A stretch of 64,000 bases of DNA, taken from assembly GCA_034359265.1 (NCBI GenBank), contig CP136890.1, forward strand, positions 38,352,501 to 38,416,500, read 5' to 3'. A program made the position numbers and the translations under genes. The DNA comes from Canna indica (Eukaryota > Streptophyta > Magnoliopsida > Zingiberales > Cannaceae). Shown here in pieces: positions 33,043 to 43,076 of this stretch. The number at the start of each line of letters is the position of its first letter. The first letter of the stretch is position 1. The notes beneath the pieces are model-generated. The model was not told where the DNA came from. It searched no databases and saw only the letters and a program-made list of their open reading frames with translations.

Positions 33043-33665
33043 CGCGCCACTGCGCAGAATGCCCAAACATACCTTCGGTTCTTGCGACCTGCGTAGAATG
33101 CCCATACATACCTTCGGTTCCAAGACCTTGTTCGCACAGCGAATAAAGGTCGGGTTGAAGGGGGCAGTCAGCTGGCTGCTTCTTGGCCACGCCCCCTGCT
33201 TATAGATACGAGATACTTGATCGAAATTCGAAAGTAGGAAATTGCATACCATTAGCTGATATACGTATGGGAACATGGGTACATGATATTGAATGTCATC
33301 CAGGTCAAGGCGCAAAGCTGGCTCGAGCCGCAGGAACTTATGCGAAAATAATGTTGGAGCCAGCCTCACAATGTCTTGTGCAGCTACCTTCGGGTGTTGA
33401 AAAACTCATAGATTCCCGATGCCGAGCTACCATTGGTATAGTTTCCAATCCCAACCATGGTGCACGTAAGCTTAGAAAAGCAGGACAAAGCTGGTGGTTA
33501 GGCAGACGCCCCATTGTTCGTGGTGTTGCAATGAATCCAGTGGATCATCCTCATGGAGGAGGTGAGGGGCGCACAAAAGGAGGTAGACCTTCGGTGTCAC
33601 CTTGGGGGAAGCCCACCAAAGCAGGATTTTGGGCAGTAGTGGGGGTGGGGAAACGCAGAATTTAG
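33043..33665 (+). pseudogene. rpl2: rpl2 3' part (exon 2 region), disrupted
   Basis: This is the C-terminal part of mitochondrial ribosomal protein L2, from RATAQNAQTYLRF to GKRRI. The 3' section is well conserved (CHPGQGAKLARAAGTYAKI, MNPVDHPHGGGEGRTKGG, SPWGKPTKAGFWAVVG). Two lesions break it. A 39-bp in-frame tandem duplication (33052-33129) has a second copy starting GCG TAG, an in-frame stop. In addition, the run after CCACG near 33187-33194 has one C fewer than PRPPAYRY requires, which shifts the frame, so the upstream 'LVRTANKGRVEGGSQLAASWPRP' is out of phase with the rest. No first exon is visible upstream. The gene is often lost from angiosperm mitochondria. It is followed by rps19 and rps3 in the classic order. 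Confidence 0.9.
33052..33129 (+). repeat. 39-bp tandem duplication inside rpl2
   Basis: There are two adjacent copies of a unit beginning GCG(C/T)AGAATGCCCA and running through ACATACCTTCGGTTC. The unit is 13 codons, so the duplication itself keeps frame, but the second copy has TAG for CAG at 33094-33096. The last ten bases of the two units differ more than the rest. Confidence 0.85.
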
Positions 33666-33668
33666 TTC

Positions 33669-33965
33669 ATGCCACGACGATCTATATGGAAGGGCAGTTT
33701 TGTTGATGCTTTCCTGTTTAGAATGAAGAAGAACAGAGAAAGTCTTTTGAGCAGGAAAATTTGGTCACGTAGATCTTCTATTTCGCCGGAATTCGTTGAT
33801 TGCCCCATACTCATTTACAATGGAAAAACTCCTGTTCGTTGTAAGATCACTGAAGAAAAGGTTGGTCATAAATTTGGAGAGTTTGCTTCTACACGTACAC
33901 GGCCTTCGAAAACAAATAAAGGAAAGGGAAGAAAGGGGAAAAAGTCAAGTCTAAGCGCCATATGA
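33669..33965 (+). CDS. rps19: Mitochondrial ribosomal protein S19
   Basis: S19 is a small-subunit head protein. The frame is intact at 98 codons, beginning [16 protein letters not shown] with the family core [38 protein letters not shown] (P and S at known editing sites) and a basic tail. It starts 3 bases after the rpl2 stop and ends overlapping the rps3 ATG by 4 bases (ATGA), the conserved rpl2-rps19-rps3 layout. The C-terminus [15 protein letters not shown] is a few residues longer than the form I remember. Confidence 0.92.
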   Translation: MPRRSIWKGSFVDAFLFRMKKNRESLLSRKIWSRRSSISPEFVDCPILIYNGKTPVRCKITEEKVGHKFGEFASTRTRPSKTNKGKGRKGKKSSLSAI

Positions 33966-34035
33966 CACGAAAAGGAAATCCAATTTCGGTAAGACTTGAT
34001 CTGAATCGTAGTTCAGATCCAAGTTGGTTCAGTGA
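33962..34035 (+). CDS. rps3: rps3 exon 1 (74 bp), gene truncated in its intron
   Basis: This is the first exon of mitochondrial ribosomal protein S3: [24 protein letters not shown] and the first two bases of the next codon. The exon is 74 bp in angiosperms, which puts the splice site at GTGA|GGGCG, and the intron start GGGCG fits a group II 5' end. No second exon (about 1.5 kb coding) follows; gypsy retroelement sequence takes over within about 130 bases. The start overlaps the rps19 stop by 4 bases. As it stands the gene cannot make S3. Confidence 0.9.
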
Positions 34036-34150
34036 GGGCGACCGCGAAGGTCACCGAATGGGTCCGGTCCGTCTTTTCCTGATCTTTGTCCCATATGAAA
34101 AAAGAAAGGCGTGGGAGGACGTTGCAGATGTCCGGGACGAACACGACTTC
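34036..34150 (+). other. 5' stub of the rps3 group II intron
   Basis: It starts GGGCGACCGCGAAGGTCACCGAATGGG, as mitochondrial group II introns do, and continues to somewhere in 34100-34160, where gypsy gag text begins (QIQEDALTEPKHMTFQERI). It marks the last mitochondrial sequence in the window. The exact breakpoint cannot be set by eye. Confidence 0.7.
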
Positions 34151-34159
34151 TTCTAACGC

Positions 34160-34840
34160 TATAAGACCACAAATCCAGGAAGACGCCCTGACAGAGCCTA
34201 AGCACATGACCTTTCAGGAGAGGATTGTTGGCTTCATCAAGATGGAAGAACTCCGAGAAACTAAAAAGATTGACTAGCAAAATCTTAAGACCACTGTCGA
34301 AGATAAGAAATCCATAAAAGAAGACAAAAAAAGTGAGGATCGCGATCGTCAAGACAACATCTTAGTGTCGAGGTCCTCATCTCATTCGAGTACCCGATTT
34401 GAAAGGTACATACCCCTCAATACCTCGAGAGAGACCATCCTACAAGAGGTATACTACCTGCAACTGCTAATGCCCCTCGGCTGTCCCGAAAAGGTGAGAT
34501 TTTCATTCAAAGGCGACAAGAGAAAAATGTGTGAATTCAATCGAACCTATGGACACAACACCGAAGAATGTCCGGTCCTTCATGACCAAATTGAACGTTT
34601 AATTAGAGAAGGTCGCCTCAACCACTACATCCAGCATGATCGAAGTTGTAGCTAAAACCAACAGAATTGCCAACAACGCTAAAGTCCCGGTATCACATCA
34701 CCATCTAGTGATACAAACAACTACAATGACTCTGAAGGTGAACAACCCCACCCCAACATCCAGGGAGTCATCGACTACATCACGGGCGGATTCGCTGGAG
34801 AAGGCAGCCCTAAAGCGCAACCATCCCGATCTGTCATGAT
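34160..34840 (+). mobile_element. Ty3/gypsy (Tat lineage) gag part, left piece of the host element
   Basis: The + strand reads 'MTFQERIVGFIKMEELRE' and, after a stop-rich section, CEFNRTYGHNTEECPVLHDQIERLIREGRLNHYI (34532-34634), the zinc-knuckle-like end of gag in plant gypsy elements. It then continues GVIDYITGGFAGEGSP in another frame, up to element A at 34841. The matching pol follows after element A (41174) and after element B (50223), so this is the 5' piece of one disrupted element. Protease sequence is largely missing across the element A insertion. Confidence 0.75.
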
Positions 34841-36287
34841 CGTTGGACGAAAATGGCCACACTAGAGGGGGCGGGGGTGGTGAATAATGTGTTAACTAAT
34901 ACTTGTCGCCTAATTCTGATTTTAATCGTTTCTTGATTTGTTAGGCTAAGCACGATATTTATAGCAAGCTGAAGCAATAAAGATAAAGCAATAAACACAA
35001 ACAAGCTGCCAATGCTAACACACGAATTTATAGTGGTTCAGCCAATTGCCTACTCCACTACCTTGGCTCCATACTAAGGATTTCTAACCAATTACTTTAT
35101 AGAACTTGTGTTTCCCTTTGAATACAACTGAGGACACAATTCTCATCTCTTTGAGAACTCCTCAAACCTATTCACCTAGGCGAAACACAAATCTACAAAG
35201 CCTAACCCTAGGTGTTTCTCTAGCACACCTAGCAAGCTATTACAGATAAAATAGGTTTGAAATAAAACTTCAAATACAAAAAAAGGAGCTGAGAATTGAA
35301 AGAATGACCAATGCTCTTTTTCCCAAGCCTTCAAGCCTTCAACTCGACCAAAGATGAACTTGAATCGCAATAGAGTTGAGGAACAGAACTGGGCGCTTGA
35401 GACGGATGTTGACAGAAGAACAGACGCAACAATTAATTCTTTTTGAATGCTCAAATCACTTCTAGAATGCTCAATTAATTCTCTAAGACAGATTTAAAGA
35501 GGTTAGATGAGGGATATTTATAACCTCTCAACTAAACGGCGGCTCAATGGGTAGAAAAATAGCCGTTACAGCCGCTCGGTCGATTGGTCGGTCGATTGTC
35601 GGTCGATCGGTCTATCAACCGCTAGCTTACTATGCTTAAATCGTGCTGTCTGATCAACCGACGGGTCGACCGAATGACTCGCGAGTCTCGCAATCCGCAG
35701 TTCGGTCAACCGATCGGTCGACCGACGTAGTGAAGCTCAGGGAGCGATCTGTGATTTGCAATCCGGTCGACCGATCAGTCGACCGATGCACCCTCTGTCT
35801 AATTTTACCTTCGGTCGATCGACCGACCTGTTGACCGACGTAGCCTTTATGCGATTTCTTCCCTATCTTCGATCGACCGACGGGTCGACCGACTGGCTAC
35901 TGCCATTTTTTTGCAACATTCGGTCACCGGTAGGTCGACCGACAAGGCTACTGCCAATACTCTAACAACATTCGGTCGATCGCTCGGTCGACCGAACCTA
36001 GGCTGAATTTGATTTTTTTAGCCTTCTTCTTCCGCGCTTCGTTTCCGGGTTTCGGCTTTCAACGAGCATCAACTTGGAGAGCTTTCCATGTGACCTTTGG
36101 ACTCGTCCAATACGTCTTTGGTGCACACATCGATCTTCGAGAGATTCCACGACGAACCCGAGCGCGACGAGGACATTGAGCGCTAACCAAAATGGAACTT
36201 GAAAGATTTTCTCAGTAAAATATTAGTTCCATGTTTGTTATCATCAAAACCGAGATTAAGGCCAAGGTTGAAGACCTTAAGCCAACA
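34841..36287 (-). repeat. Element A LTR, 3' LTR in element orientation
   Basis: This LTR runs from CGTTGGACG (TGTTGG in the sister LTR, one mutation) to AAGCCAACA. It carries a dyad array at 35565-35995 and, antisense, a TATA box GGTTATAAATATCCC near 35508-35523. The end following it is ATCTCCCCCCTTT, the reverse complement of the purine tract. Confidence 0.88.
35565..35995 (-). promoter_or_regulatory. Dyad array in element A LTR (3' side)
   Basis: About eight copies of a paired palindrome occur here, ideal form TCGGTCGACCGAYSGGTCGACCGA, separated by 25-50 bases of unrelated text. Variants include GATCGACC and GTTGACC. Each half is a 10-12 bp perfect dyad centred on GTCGAC. In element orientation the array is in U3, upstream of the TATA box. 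Known LTR enhancers are often short repeats in this place; the specific sequence is unfamiliar to me. Confidence 0.7.
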
Positions 36288-38470
36288 ATCTCCCCCCTTT
36301 TTGATGATGACAAGCATCCTTAAGAAAATATATTCATTAAAGCAAAGAGGATATCAACTAAGGGATTTCTCCCCCTATCAACATGCATGATTTAATATGA
36401 AAATAAACTCCCCCTATCTATATGCATGATTTTCCTATATTTCTTTCCCCTTTACCTATATTTTTCTCGATCTTTACCTATAATTTTCTTCCCTTTTTGA
36501 CATCAATCAAAGAGGGCAAGAAAGGTCAATGTAGTCAAAGTTGAGACTCTAAAGATTAATTTTCATGAAACATGAAAATCTCAATCAAAGGAATGGAAAA
36601 TAAATATTTAATATGAAACTTAAATCATACATGATAGCAAAGAGTGATAGATAGAATCCAAACCTAAATCATGTATGCACTCATATCTTTTTCATGACAT
36701 TTTTAGATTTCATTCAAACTTTCAAAATACCAAAATATGGTTATTTAAATCATGTATATCAAGTTTGAGGTGAAACTAATGTCATTTGATCAAAATATGA
36801 ACTTAGCACGATCTCATTCAAAGTAGGCATGAAAGCATGAAAATGGCAAAGTATCAAATTTTGCTATCTACTCATGTTTTCTCTAACTTAGGCATCTAGA
36901 CATCAAACATAAGTGAATTTAAGTATATGAGTCAAGTTTGGGCTGAAAATGAGGTTTCTAAGTCACTTTTTGACTTAGTTCAACGAATACTTCAAGTTTT
37001 CAAAAAATTAAACTTTTAAATCCATACAAAATCATATATTTGACGAAATTCTTTGAAACTTTAACTGGACAAACTAGATTTTTCAAGAAATCTATAGGTT
37101 CAAGAATCAATAAAAAATCAGTTTCCTATAAATTCATAAAATTCTTGAAAGTCTAGGGGTATTTTCATAAATTTTAGATATTTTGCCAAAAGTTATCATT
37201 TTTTATTCAAACTTTCCAGATATTGCTGAATGGTCATTTGAAATGCATGTGTCAAGTTTGAACTCAAAATAAATTTTCTATGTTCATTTTTCATCCTATA
37301 TTGATTTCAATAAAAATGTGGATATTTGTAGCTATCATTCAAGATATCAAAATCATTCATAGAAATGATTTTACTCAAGCAATGATGTGAATGATATTAG
37401 AAATGAATCAAAATGGTATACATGAGTTCTCATTTGAAGTTTTTGATGAGAAAACAAAGTATCGAAAAGATTGATATTTCAAGAGGATGATACTTTGTAT
37501 TTTTGAAATCCAACTTCAAAAATTCACTATAGATCATATTCTTGATGAAACTTTTCAAAAATTTTACTGAAGAAACTAGATTTTTCAGTGAAAGTGCAGT
37601 TTCAAGAATCAGTTAAAAAATTATTTTACTATATTTCTCTAGAAATAACTGAAAATGCTCAATTTTGAATGACATTTTCGTAATTTTCAGTTATTCTTAA
37701 AGAGTGCTCAATTTTTATTTAAACTTTTATGACACCACATAATGGTCATGTAAAGAGTGTATGTCAAGTTTGAAATGAAAATTATATCCTTAAGTCAAGA
37801 TATCAACCTATCATTGTTTCATTCAAAACTAAGCTAGTTATCATGAAACTTGCTAAGTTTCAATCTTATCATTTACTCATGATTTTTCAAACTTAAACCT
37901 ATGAACACCTAACATGAGTAATCTAAACATGTTCCTCAAATATGGATTGAAAATAAGACATCTAAGTCAATTTGTTGACTTGGGTCAACTTAGTTCAAAA
38001 GAGGTAAGCATGAAATGACTTTTAAGAGATCACAAATGTACTTTGCTAAATAGTTTGAAATCCATTTCAAAATATGTTATCATGAATCCGAAATGAATTT
38101 TAAGAGATCACAAATGTAATATTAATGAAAATATGATCTCTAACCCTTCATATTGGTTGAAAATCAAAAGGTCACAATGAGCCTACGATTTAGAACCGCA
38201 AGGTCGCTCAGGCCCATTACAGGCCACATTAGTCTCCGAAGAGACCGAAAATCAAAAATAAAAAACGTTTTTGAAACTTATCGAGAGCGAAAAAATCTAC
38301 TAATATTAAGCATATATCAAACTCCAACTATAATTTAAGCAAGAGGGTATATGAGATGATACCAAAGTACTTTTTGATGCCAACCTTACTATGGCATCAA
38401 GATGACTTGAAGTTGCAACTTTGAAATGGTATAATCTTTGAATCCTCAAGTAACTTCAATCAACCAACTT
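36288..38470. other. AT-rich noncoding interior of element A
   Basis: No open frame of note is present. Text is repetitive in a loose way: several TGACTTGGGTCAA or CAAGTTTGA..TGAAA motifs recur, and sections (for example 37440-37640) reappear in opposite orientation in element B at 47400-47620. This space is where pol would be in an autonomous element. The purine tract (minus strand AAAGGGGGGAGAT) is at its left edge, 36288-36300. Confidence 0.75.
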
Positions 38471-38474
38471 CATC

Positions 38475-39853
38475 TCACCCTTGTGTGATAGCTTCCCCTA
38501 CAATAGAGCATGAAATTTTTGGTACCCAAATGGCTTTGGGTCCTTGGGGGTTAGTGGGCTTAGGTACCCAAAGTGTCTTAACAATACTAAGGTTCACTTT
38601 AAAAGCACAATCATAAATTGCATGGCCATTACATGCCACAACAAAAGCAATGACCATGGAATTCTTTCTTTTTACCATTCTTATAATCATGAGGTCTAAT
38701 GTTAGAATGCTTGGCATGAGAGACATGATGAACATTAGCATTCTTAGATGGAATATTTCTCTGTCTAGGATTTCTAAACATTTCAACAAGCAATTTTTAT
38801 TTCTCAAAATATCATGCTCAAATTTGAAATCACTTGTACAATCCTTACCATTGAGATTTACATTATTTTTTGTATTTTCATTTTCATTTCTAATTTTTGA
38901 AATCTTAGTTAACAGCTCATCATTCTCAATTTCTAATTCTTCATTTCTATGTTTCAAGTCCTTAATTTCAAGTTTTAAGACATCATGGCAAGAATAAAAA
39001 GGACTAGTATTCAATTTTTCATTTTCTAATTCATGCATATGAGAACTAAGCCTTAAATTTTTCTTCTTTAATTTCCTTTTTTCCTTATTCTTTTTCATGA
39101 GCAAGTCATACATCTTTTTATATTCTTCTAGTAGTTCTTCATATGACATATCAAGGGATTTTGAGCTACTAGAATCATTATCATTAACATTTTGAACATG
39201 ACTAGAAGATGGAGAATATACCTCATCTCGAAGACCCATGAGGCAAAACTTTGATGTAGCTTCATTGTCATGTCTAGAAGTGGCTTCACTTGATTTGGAT
39301 GTGGATGATGAAACACAATTCTTCTTTTTGAATTTCTTCTTCAAGATTGGACAATTCTTCTTCTTGTGTCCCTTCTCTTGGCAAAGGAAGCACCTAAGTC
39401 TTCTTTTTCAATTTTTTGTGTTCCTTTGACTAGATGAGCTTTGGGCATCAAAAACTTCATTAGGACTAGAGGTATGACAATTGTCATCACCTCCTTCATT
39501 GAAAGTAATAAGCTTCTCAGTTTTTGCATAATCGTAAAGCATGTTTAAACTAGCCCAAATATCGAATGCAGATGAACAATGCATAACTTTTTCAAGTATA
39601 TCAATAGAGAATGAACAATATAGAAAGTGCGTTGTTTTAGCATTCAATTCAAACAATCTAATTTGATCTTGAGTCCGATCATTAATGTCAATGGTGGGCT
39701 CAACATATTCGTTCTTTAGCATACACAATATATCTAAACTTTGTGTTTTGATAAAAGTATACATCCTACTTTTCCAAACACCAAAATTTTTGTCATCAAA
39801 CCTAGGTGGTGCAAATGCTATAATCTCAATCCACGACCTGTTCTGATACCAAA
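38475..39853 (-). CDS. Element A gag (copia-like), frameshifted
   Basis: The minus strand begins with the primer site, then 'APPRFDDKNFGVWKSRMYTFIK' and 'FELNAKTTHFLYCSFS'...'DIWASLNMLYDYAKTEKL' (39820-39480), the gag fold of plant Ty1/copia elements. A CX2CX4HX4C zinc knuckle CFLCQEKGHKKKNC lies at 39391-39351 in a shifted frame. Next is a 289-codon frame (39344-38475) with serine-rich text and a coiled coil rich in K, E and N, then a second, damaged knuckle ending GHAIYDC. No recognisable pol follows. At least one frameshift near 39400 divides it, so it is probably not a functional gag today. Confidence 0.8.
39840..39851 (-). other. Primer binding site of element A
   Basis: Minus strand TGGTATCAGAAC, two bases from the LTR edge. 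It is complementary to the 3' end of initiator Met-tRNA (TGGTATCAGAGC in most elements), with one mismatch. It defines the element orientation. Confidence 0.85.
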
Positions 39854-41166
39854 TGTTGGATGAAAATGGCCACACTAGAGGGGGGGTGTGTTAACTAATA
39901 TTTGTCGCCTAATTCCGATTTTAATCGTTTCTTTATTTGTTAGGCTAAGCACAATATTTATAGAAAGCTAAAGCAATAAAGATAAAGCAATAAACACAAA
40001 CAAGCTGCCAATGCTAACACACGAATTTATAGTGGTTCGGCCAACTGCCTACTCCACTACCTTGGCTCCACACCAAGGGTTTCTAACCAACTACTTTATA
40101 GAACTTGTGTTTCCCTTTGAATACAACCGAGGACACAATTCTCACCTCTTTGAGAACTCCTCAAACTTATTCACCTAGGCGAAACACAAATCTACAAAGC
40201 CTAACCCTAAGTTTTTCTCTAGCACACCTAGCAAACTATTATAGATAAAACATGTTTGAAATAAATCTTCAAATACAAAGAAAAAGAGCTGAGAATTGAA
40301 AAGAAGGACCAATGCTCTTTTTCCCAAGCCTTCAAGCCTTCAACTCGACCAGAGATGAACTTGAATCGCAGCAGAGTTGAGGAACAGAACTGGGCGCTTG
40401 AGACGGATGTTGACAGAAGAACAGATGCAACAATTAATTCTTTTTGAAGGCTCAAATCACTTAGAGAATGCTCAATTAATTCTCTAAGATAGATTTAAAG
40501 AGGTTATATGAGGGATATTTATAACCTCTCAGCAAACGGAGGCTTAACAGGTAGATAAATAGCCGTTACAGCCGCTCGGTCGATTGGCCGATCGACCGGT
40601 CGATCAACCGCTAGCTTACTGCGCTTAAATCGTGTTGTTCGTTCGATCGACGGGTCGATCGAATGAGTCATGAGTCTCACGATCTGTAGTCTGGTCGACC
40701 AATCGATTGACTGACACAGTGAAGCTCAGTGCGCGATCTGTGATTTGTAATCGGTTGACCGATCGGTCGACCGTTGCGCCCTCTGTCTAATTTTACCTTC
40801 GGTTGGTCGACCGACGTAGTCTTTACGCGATTTCTTCCCTATCTTTGGTCGACCGACGGGTCAATCGAATAGCTACTGCCATTTTTTTGGCAACATTCGG
40901 TCGATCGACAGGTCGACCGACAAGGCTACTGCCAATATTCTAACTACATTTGGTCGATCGCCCGATCGACCAAACCTAGGCTGAACTTAATTTTTCCAGC
41001 CTTCTTCTTCCGCGCTTCATTTCTGGGTTCCGGCTTTCAACGAGCATCAACTTGGAGAGCTTTCTGTGTGATCTTTCGACTCGTCCAATACGTCTTTGGT
41101 GCACACATCGATCTTCGAGAGATTCCACGACGAACCTGAGCGCGACGAGGACATTGAGCGCTAACC
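39854..41166 (-). repeat. Element A LTR, 5' LTR in element orientation, end-truncated
   Basis: This LTR begins TGTTGGATGAAAATGGCCAC and ends abruptly in GCGCTAACC, about 120 bases short of the CCAACA end seen in the sister copy. It includes a TATA region (minus strand GGTTATAAATATCCC near 40508-40522) and a dyad array at 40575-40980. Substitutions between the two LTRs are frequent, so the insertion is not recent. Confidence 0.85.
40575..40980 (-). promoter_or_regulatory. Dyad array in element A LTR (5' side)
   Basis: The same array as in the sister LTR, with about seven recognisable units, some cut to a half unit (for example near 40800-40820), showing gain and loss of units since insertion. 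Confidence 0.65.
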
Positions 41167-41173
41167 GCATGAT

Positions 41174-42380
41174 TTTGGGCTAACCCTCCTTGAACAACCT
41201 AAGAGCCGTTGTATCGAACCCCCACCTCACCATCAAATTTCCCATCTCAGAGACTGAAATGAGAATAATTCATGAAGACCAAAGGGAGGCTCGCGCGTCC
41301 TACAATGAATGCTTGAAGCTCAGGCCAACCGAACTCCCACCAAGGATATCAGACCTAGACCCCAGAGGAGACATCCAAGAGCGGCCCCAGCCCGCGAACG
41401 ACCTCGAGTCCGTACAAATCGGGACATCATGCTGACACATCGATGGATAGAAGCCAATCCGGAAAAGTGTCAAGTTATTCAAGAGATGTGGAGCCCACAT
41501 AACATCAAGGAGGTGCAATAGCTCACTGGGAAAATAACAGCGCTTTCTAGATTCCTCTCCAGGTCGGCCGACAGAGCCGCTCCCTTCTTCAAGATCTTAC
41601 GGAAGAAGCAAAATTTCCACTGGGATGAAAAATGCGAACAAGCATTCAAAGAATTAGAACAATGTCTCGCTAGCCCCCCAGTTTTGGATAAACCGTGGCA
41701 ACGAGAAATCTTGTTTCTTTACCTCATAATACGGAGAACGCCCTCAGCTCGATCCCGATCCTAGAGCAAGAAAAAAGATCAAAGGCCAATCTACTTTGTC
41801 AGGAAAATTCTCCAAGGACCAGAAATCAGGTACCAGATGTTTGAAAAGCTCGCTTTCACCCTTATCATCTCGGCTCGGGGGCTAAGGCCGTATTTTCAGT
41901 GCCATCATATTCAGGTGCGTATCGAACAACCAATCAGACAAGTATTGGCTAAACCCAAACTCGCAGGACGAATGATATCTCGATCGGTGGAACTTTCAGA
42001 ATTTAGCATTGAATACCAACCTAGGGGCCCCATAAAGGCCGAGGCTTTGGCAGACTTCATCGCTGAATTCACTAACCAAGAAGATACTCATAAACTGGAG
42101 GAAACCTGAATGCTATTTGTGGATGCATGGCGCCTCCAATGAAAAAGGGAGCGGGATAAGCATCATTTTGGAAAATGGCCAAGGAATAGCCCTAAAACAA
42201 TCCTTTCAATTCTAATTCAAAGCCAGCAACAACCAGGCAAAATACAAAGCTTTTATCGTCGGGCTAAAACTCGCTCAAGAAGTGAAAGTTTGAAACATCG
42301 TCGTAAAAAATGACTCACAACTTGTCGTAGGACAAGTCAATAGTACTTGCCAAGACAGGGACCCCTCCCTCGAAAGGTAT
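41174..42380 (+). mobile_element. Ty3/gypsy (Tat lineage) pol, middle piece, RT core deleted
   Basis: After element A the gypsy text resumes: MILG*PSLNNLRAVVS and NPHLTIKFPI (end of protease), a linker (DLDPRGDIQERPQPANDLESVQIG), then directly 'HRWIEANPEKCQVIQEM' and 'LTGKITALSRFLSRSADR' from the far end of RT. About 800 bases of RT palm are missing between them. RNase H follows (FEKLAFTLIISARGLRPYFQ), then a second, archaeal-type RNase H: FVDAWRLQ, SGISIILENGQGIALKQS and 'NDSQLVVGQVNSTCQDRDPSLERY', cut by element B at 42380. The double RNase H identifies the Tat lineage. Stops and frameshifts are many. Confidence 0.85.
42376..42380 (+). repeat. Target duplication of element B, left copy (GGTAT)
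   Basis: GGTAT here and GGTAT at 50223-50227 flank the TG...CA ends of element B. Joining the flanks restores the gypsy frame ...SLERY LALAF..., so the target was the second RNase H. Confidence 0.95.
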
Positions 42381-42729
42381 TGTTGGCTTTAGGTTTTCAA
42401 CCTTAGCCTTAATCTCGGCTTTGATGGTTTTGATGATAACAAACAAGGGACTAATGATTTCATTGAGAATATCTTTCAGGTTCCATATGAATTAGCGTTC
42501 GATGTCCTCGATCAAAAATATTGGAAGAAATCGAAAATCGGAAGGACATTGATCGTCGCGCTCGGGTTCGTCGCGGAAGCTTATCGAAGATCGACGAGTG
42601 CACCAAAGTCGCTTAATTTGATAAGTTGAAATATCAAGTCAAAAGCTCTCCAAGATGATGCTCGTTGAATGTCGGAACCCAGAAACCAAGCGCGGAAGAA
42701 ATAGGCTGAAAAAAACAATTTCAGCCTAT

Positions 42730-43015
42730 GTTCGGTCGACCAGGCGGTCGACCGAATAGGGTAATAAAGAAAGGCCCAGCCATTTCGGTCGACCGGTTGG
42801 TCGACCAAACACTGCCAAAAAATGGCAGTGGGCACTTTGGTCGACCGACAGTGGCTGGTTTTGGGCAGTAAGGTTGGCGGTTGACCGACCTGCGAATAGT
42901 CGCGACGAAAGATCGTGTCGGTCGATCGACGAGTCAGTCGACCGACTAGAGAGTAAAAGGAGCGGACGATGCTAGTGGTCGAACAGTCGGTCGACCGACC
43001 ATTCGATCGGTGGCC
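42730..43015 (+). promoter_or_regulatory. Dyad array in element B 5' LTR
   Basis: Five to six paired palindromes, such as TCGGTCGACCAGGCGGTCGACCGA (split here as TCGGTCGACC AGGC GGTCGACCGA), lie between 42730 and 43015. They end about 50 bases upstream of the TATA box, the usual place for promoter-proximal enhancer repeats. Confidence 0.7.
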
Positions 43016-43060
43016 TATAACGGATAGTTTTGTATTTGTTGAACAATCGTTTCTTCAACA

Positions 43061-43076
43061 GGGTATAAATATACCC
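43061..43076 (+). promoter_or_regulatory. TATA box of element B 5' LTR inside a perfect inverted repeat
   Basis: GGGTATAAATATACCC consists of 7-base arms GGGTATA/TATACCC around AA, and contains TATAAATA at 43064-43071. The same sequence is at 49423-49438 in the 3' LTR, and close variants occur antisense in A and C. It very probably sets the transcription start about 30 bases downstream. Confidence 0.75.

Larger units (their letters stand above)
34841..41166 (-). mobile_element. Element A: gag-only LTR retrotransposon (TR-GAG type), minus strand
   Basis: The unit has two direct LTRs (34841-36287 and 39854-41166). Read on the minus strand it has, in order, LTR, a Met-tRNA primer site TGGTATCAGAAC (39851-39840), a copia-type gag (39840-38475), a 2.2-kb AT-rich noncoding stretch, and a purine tract (36300-36288) at the other LTR. 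No protease, integrase, RT or RNase H is present. This matches terminal-repeat retrotransposons with a GAG domain, which need another element's pol proteins. The right LTR lacks its outer 120 bases or so (it stops at GCGCTAACC), and the gypsy protease is missing beyond it, so a deletion at this edge is likely. CATGAT occurs on both sides (34835-34840, 41168-41173). Confidence 0.85.

Noticed and set aside
35643..35965. Open frames spelling repeated 'RSVDRSTDR' protein text, also at 49017-49256 and 52700-53308
   Set aside because: They are translations of the GTCGACCGA dyad arrays in the LTRs, open in several frames because the repeat lacks stops. They are not genes.
35565..35995. Spaced palindromic repeats that resemble a CRISPR array
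   Set aside because: Units vary, spacing is irregular, the same array sits at the same place in five LTRs, and there are no cas genes. The DNA is plant.
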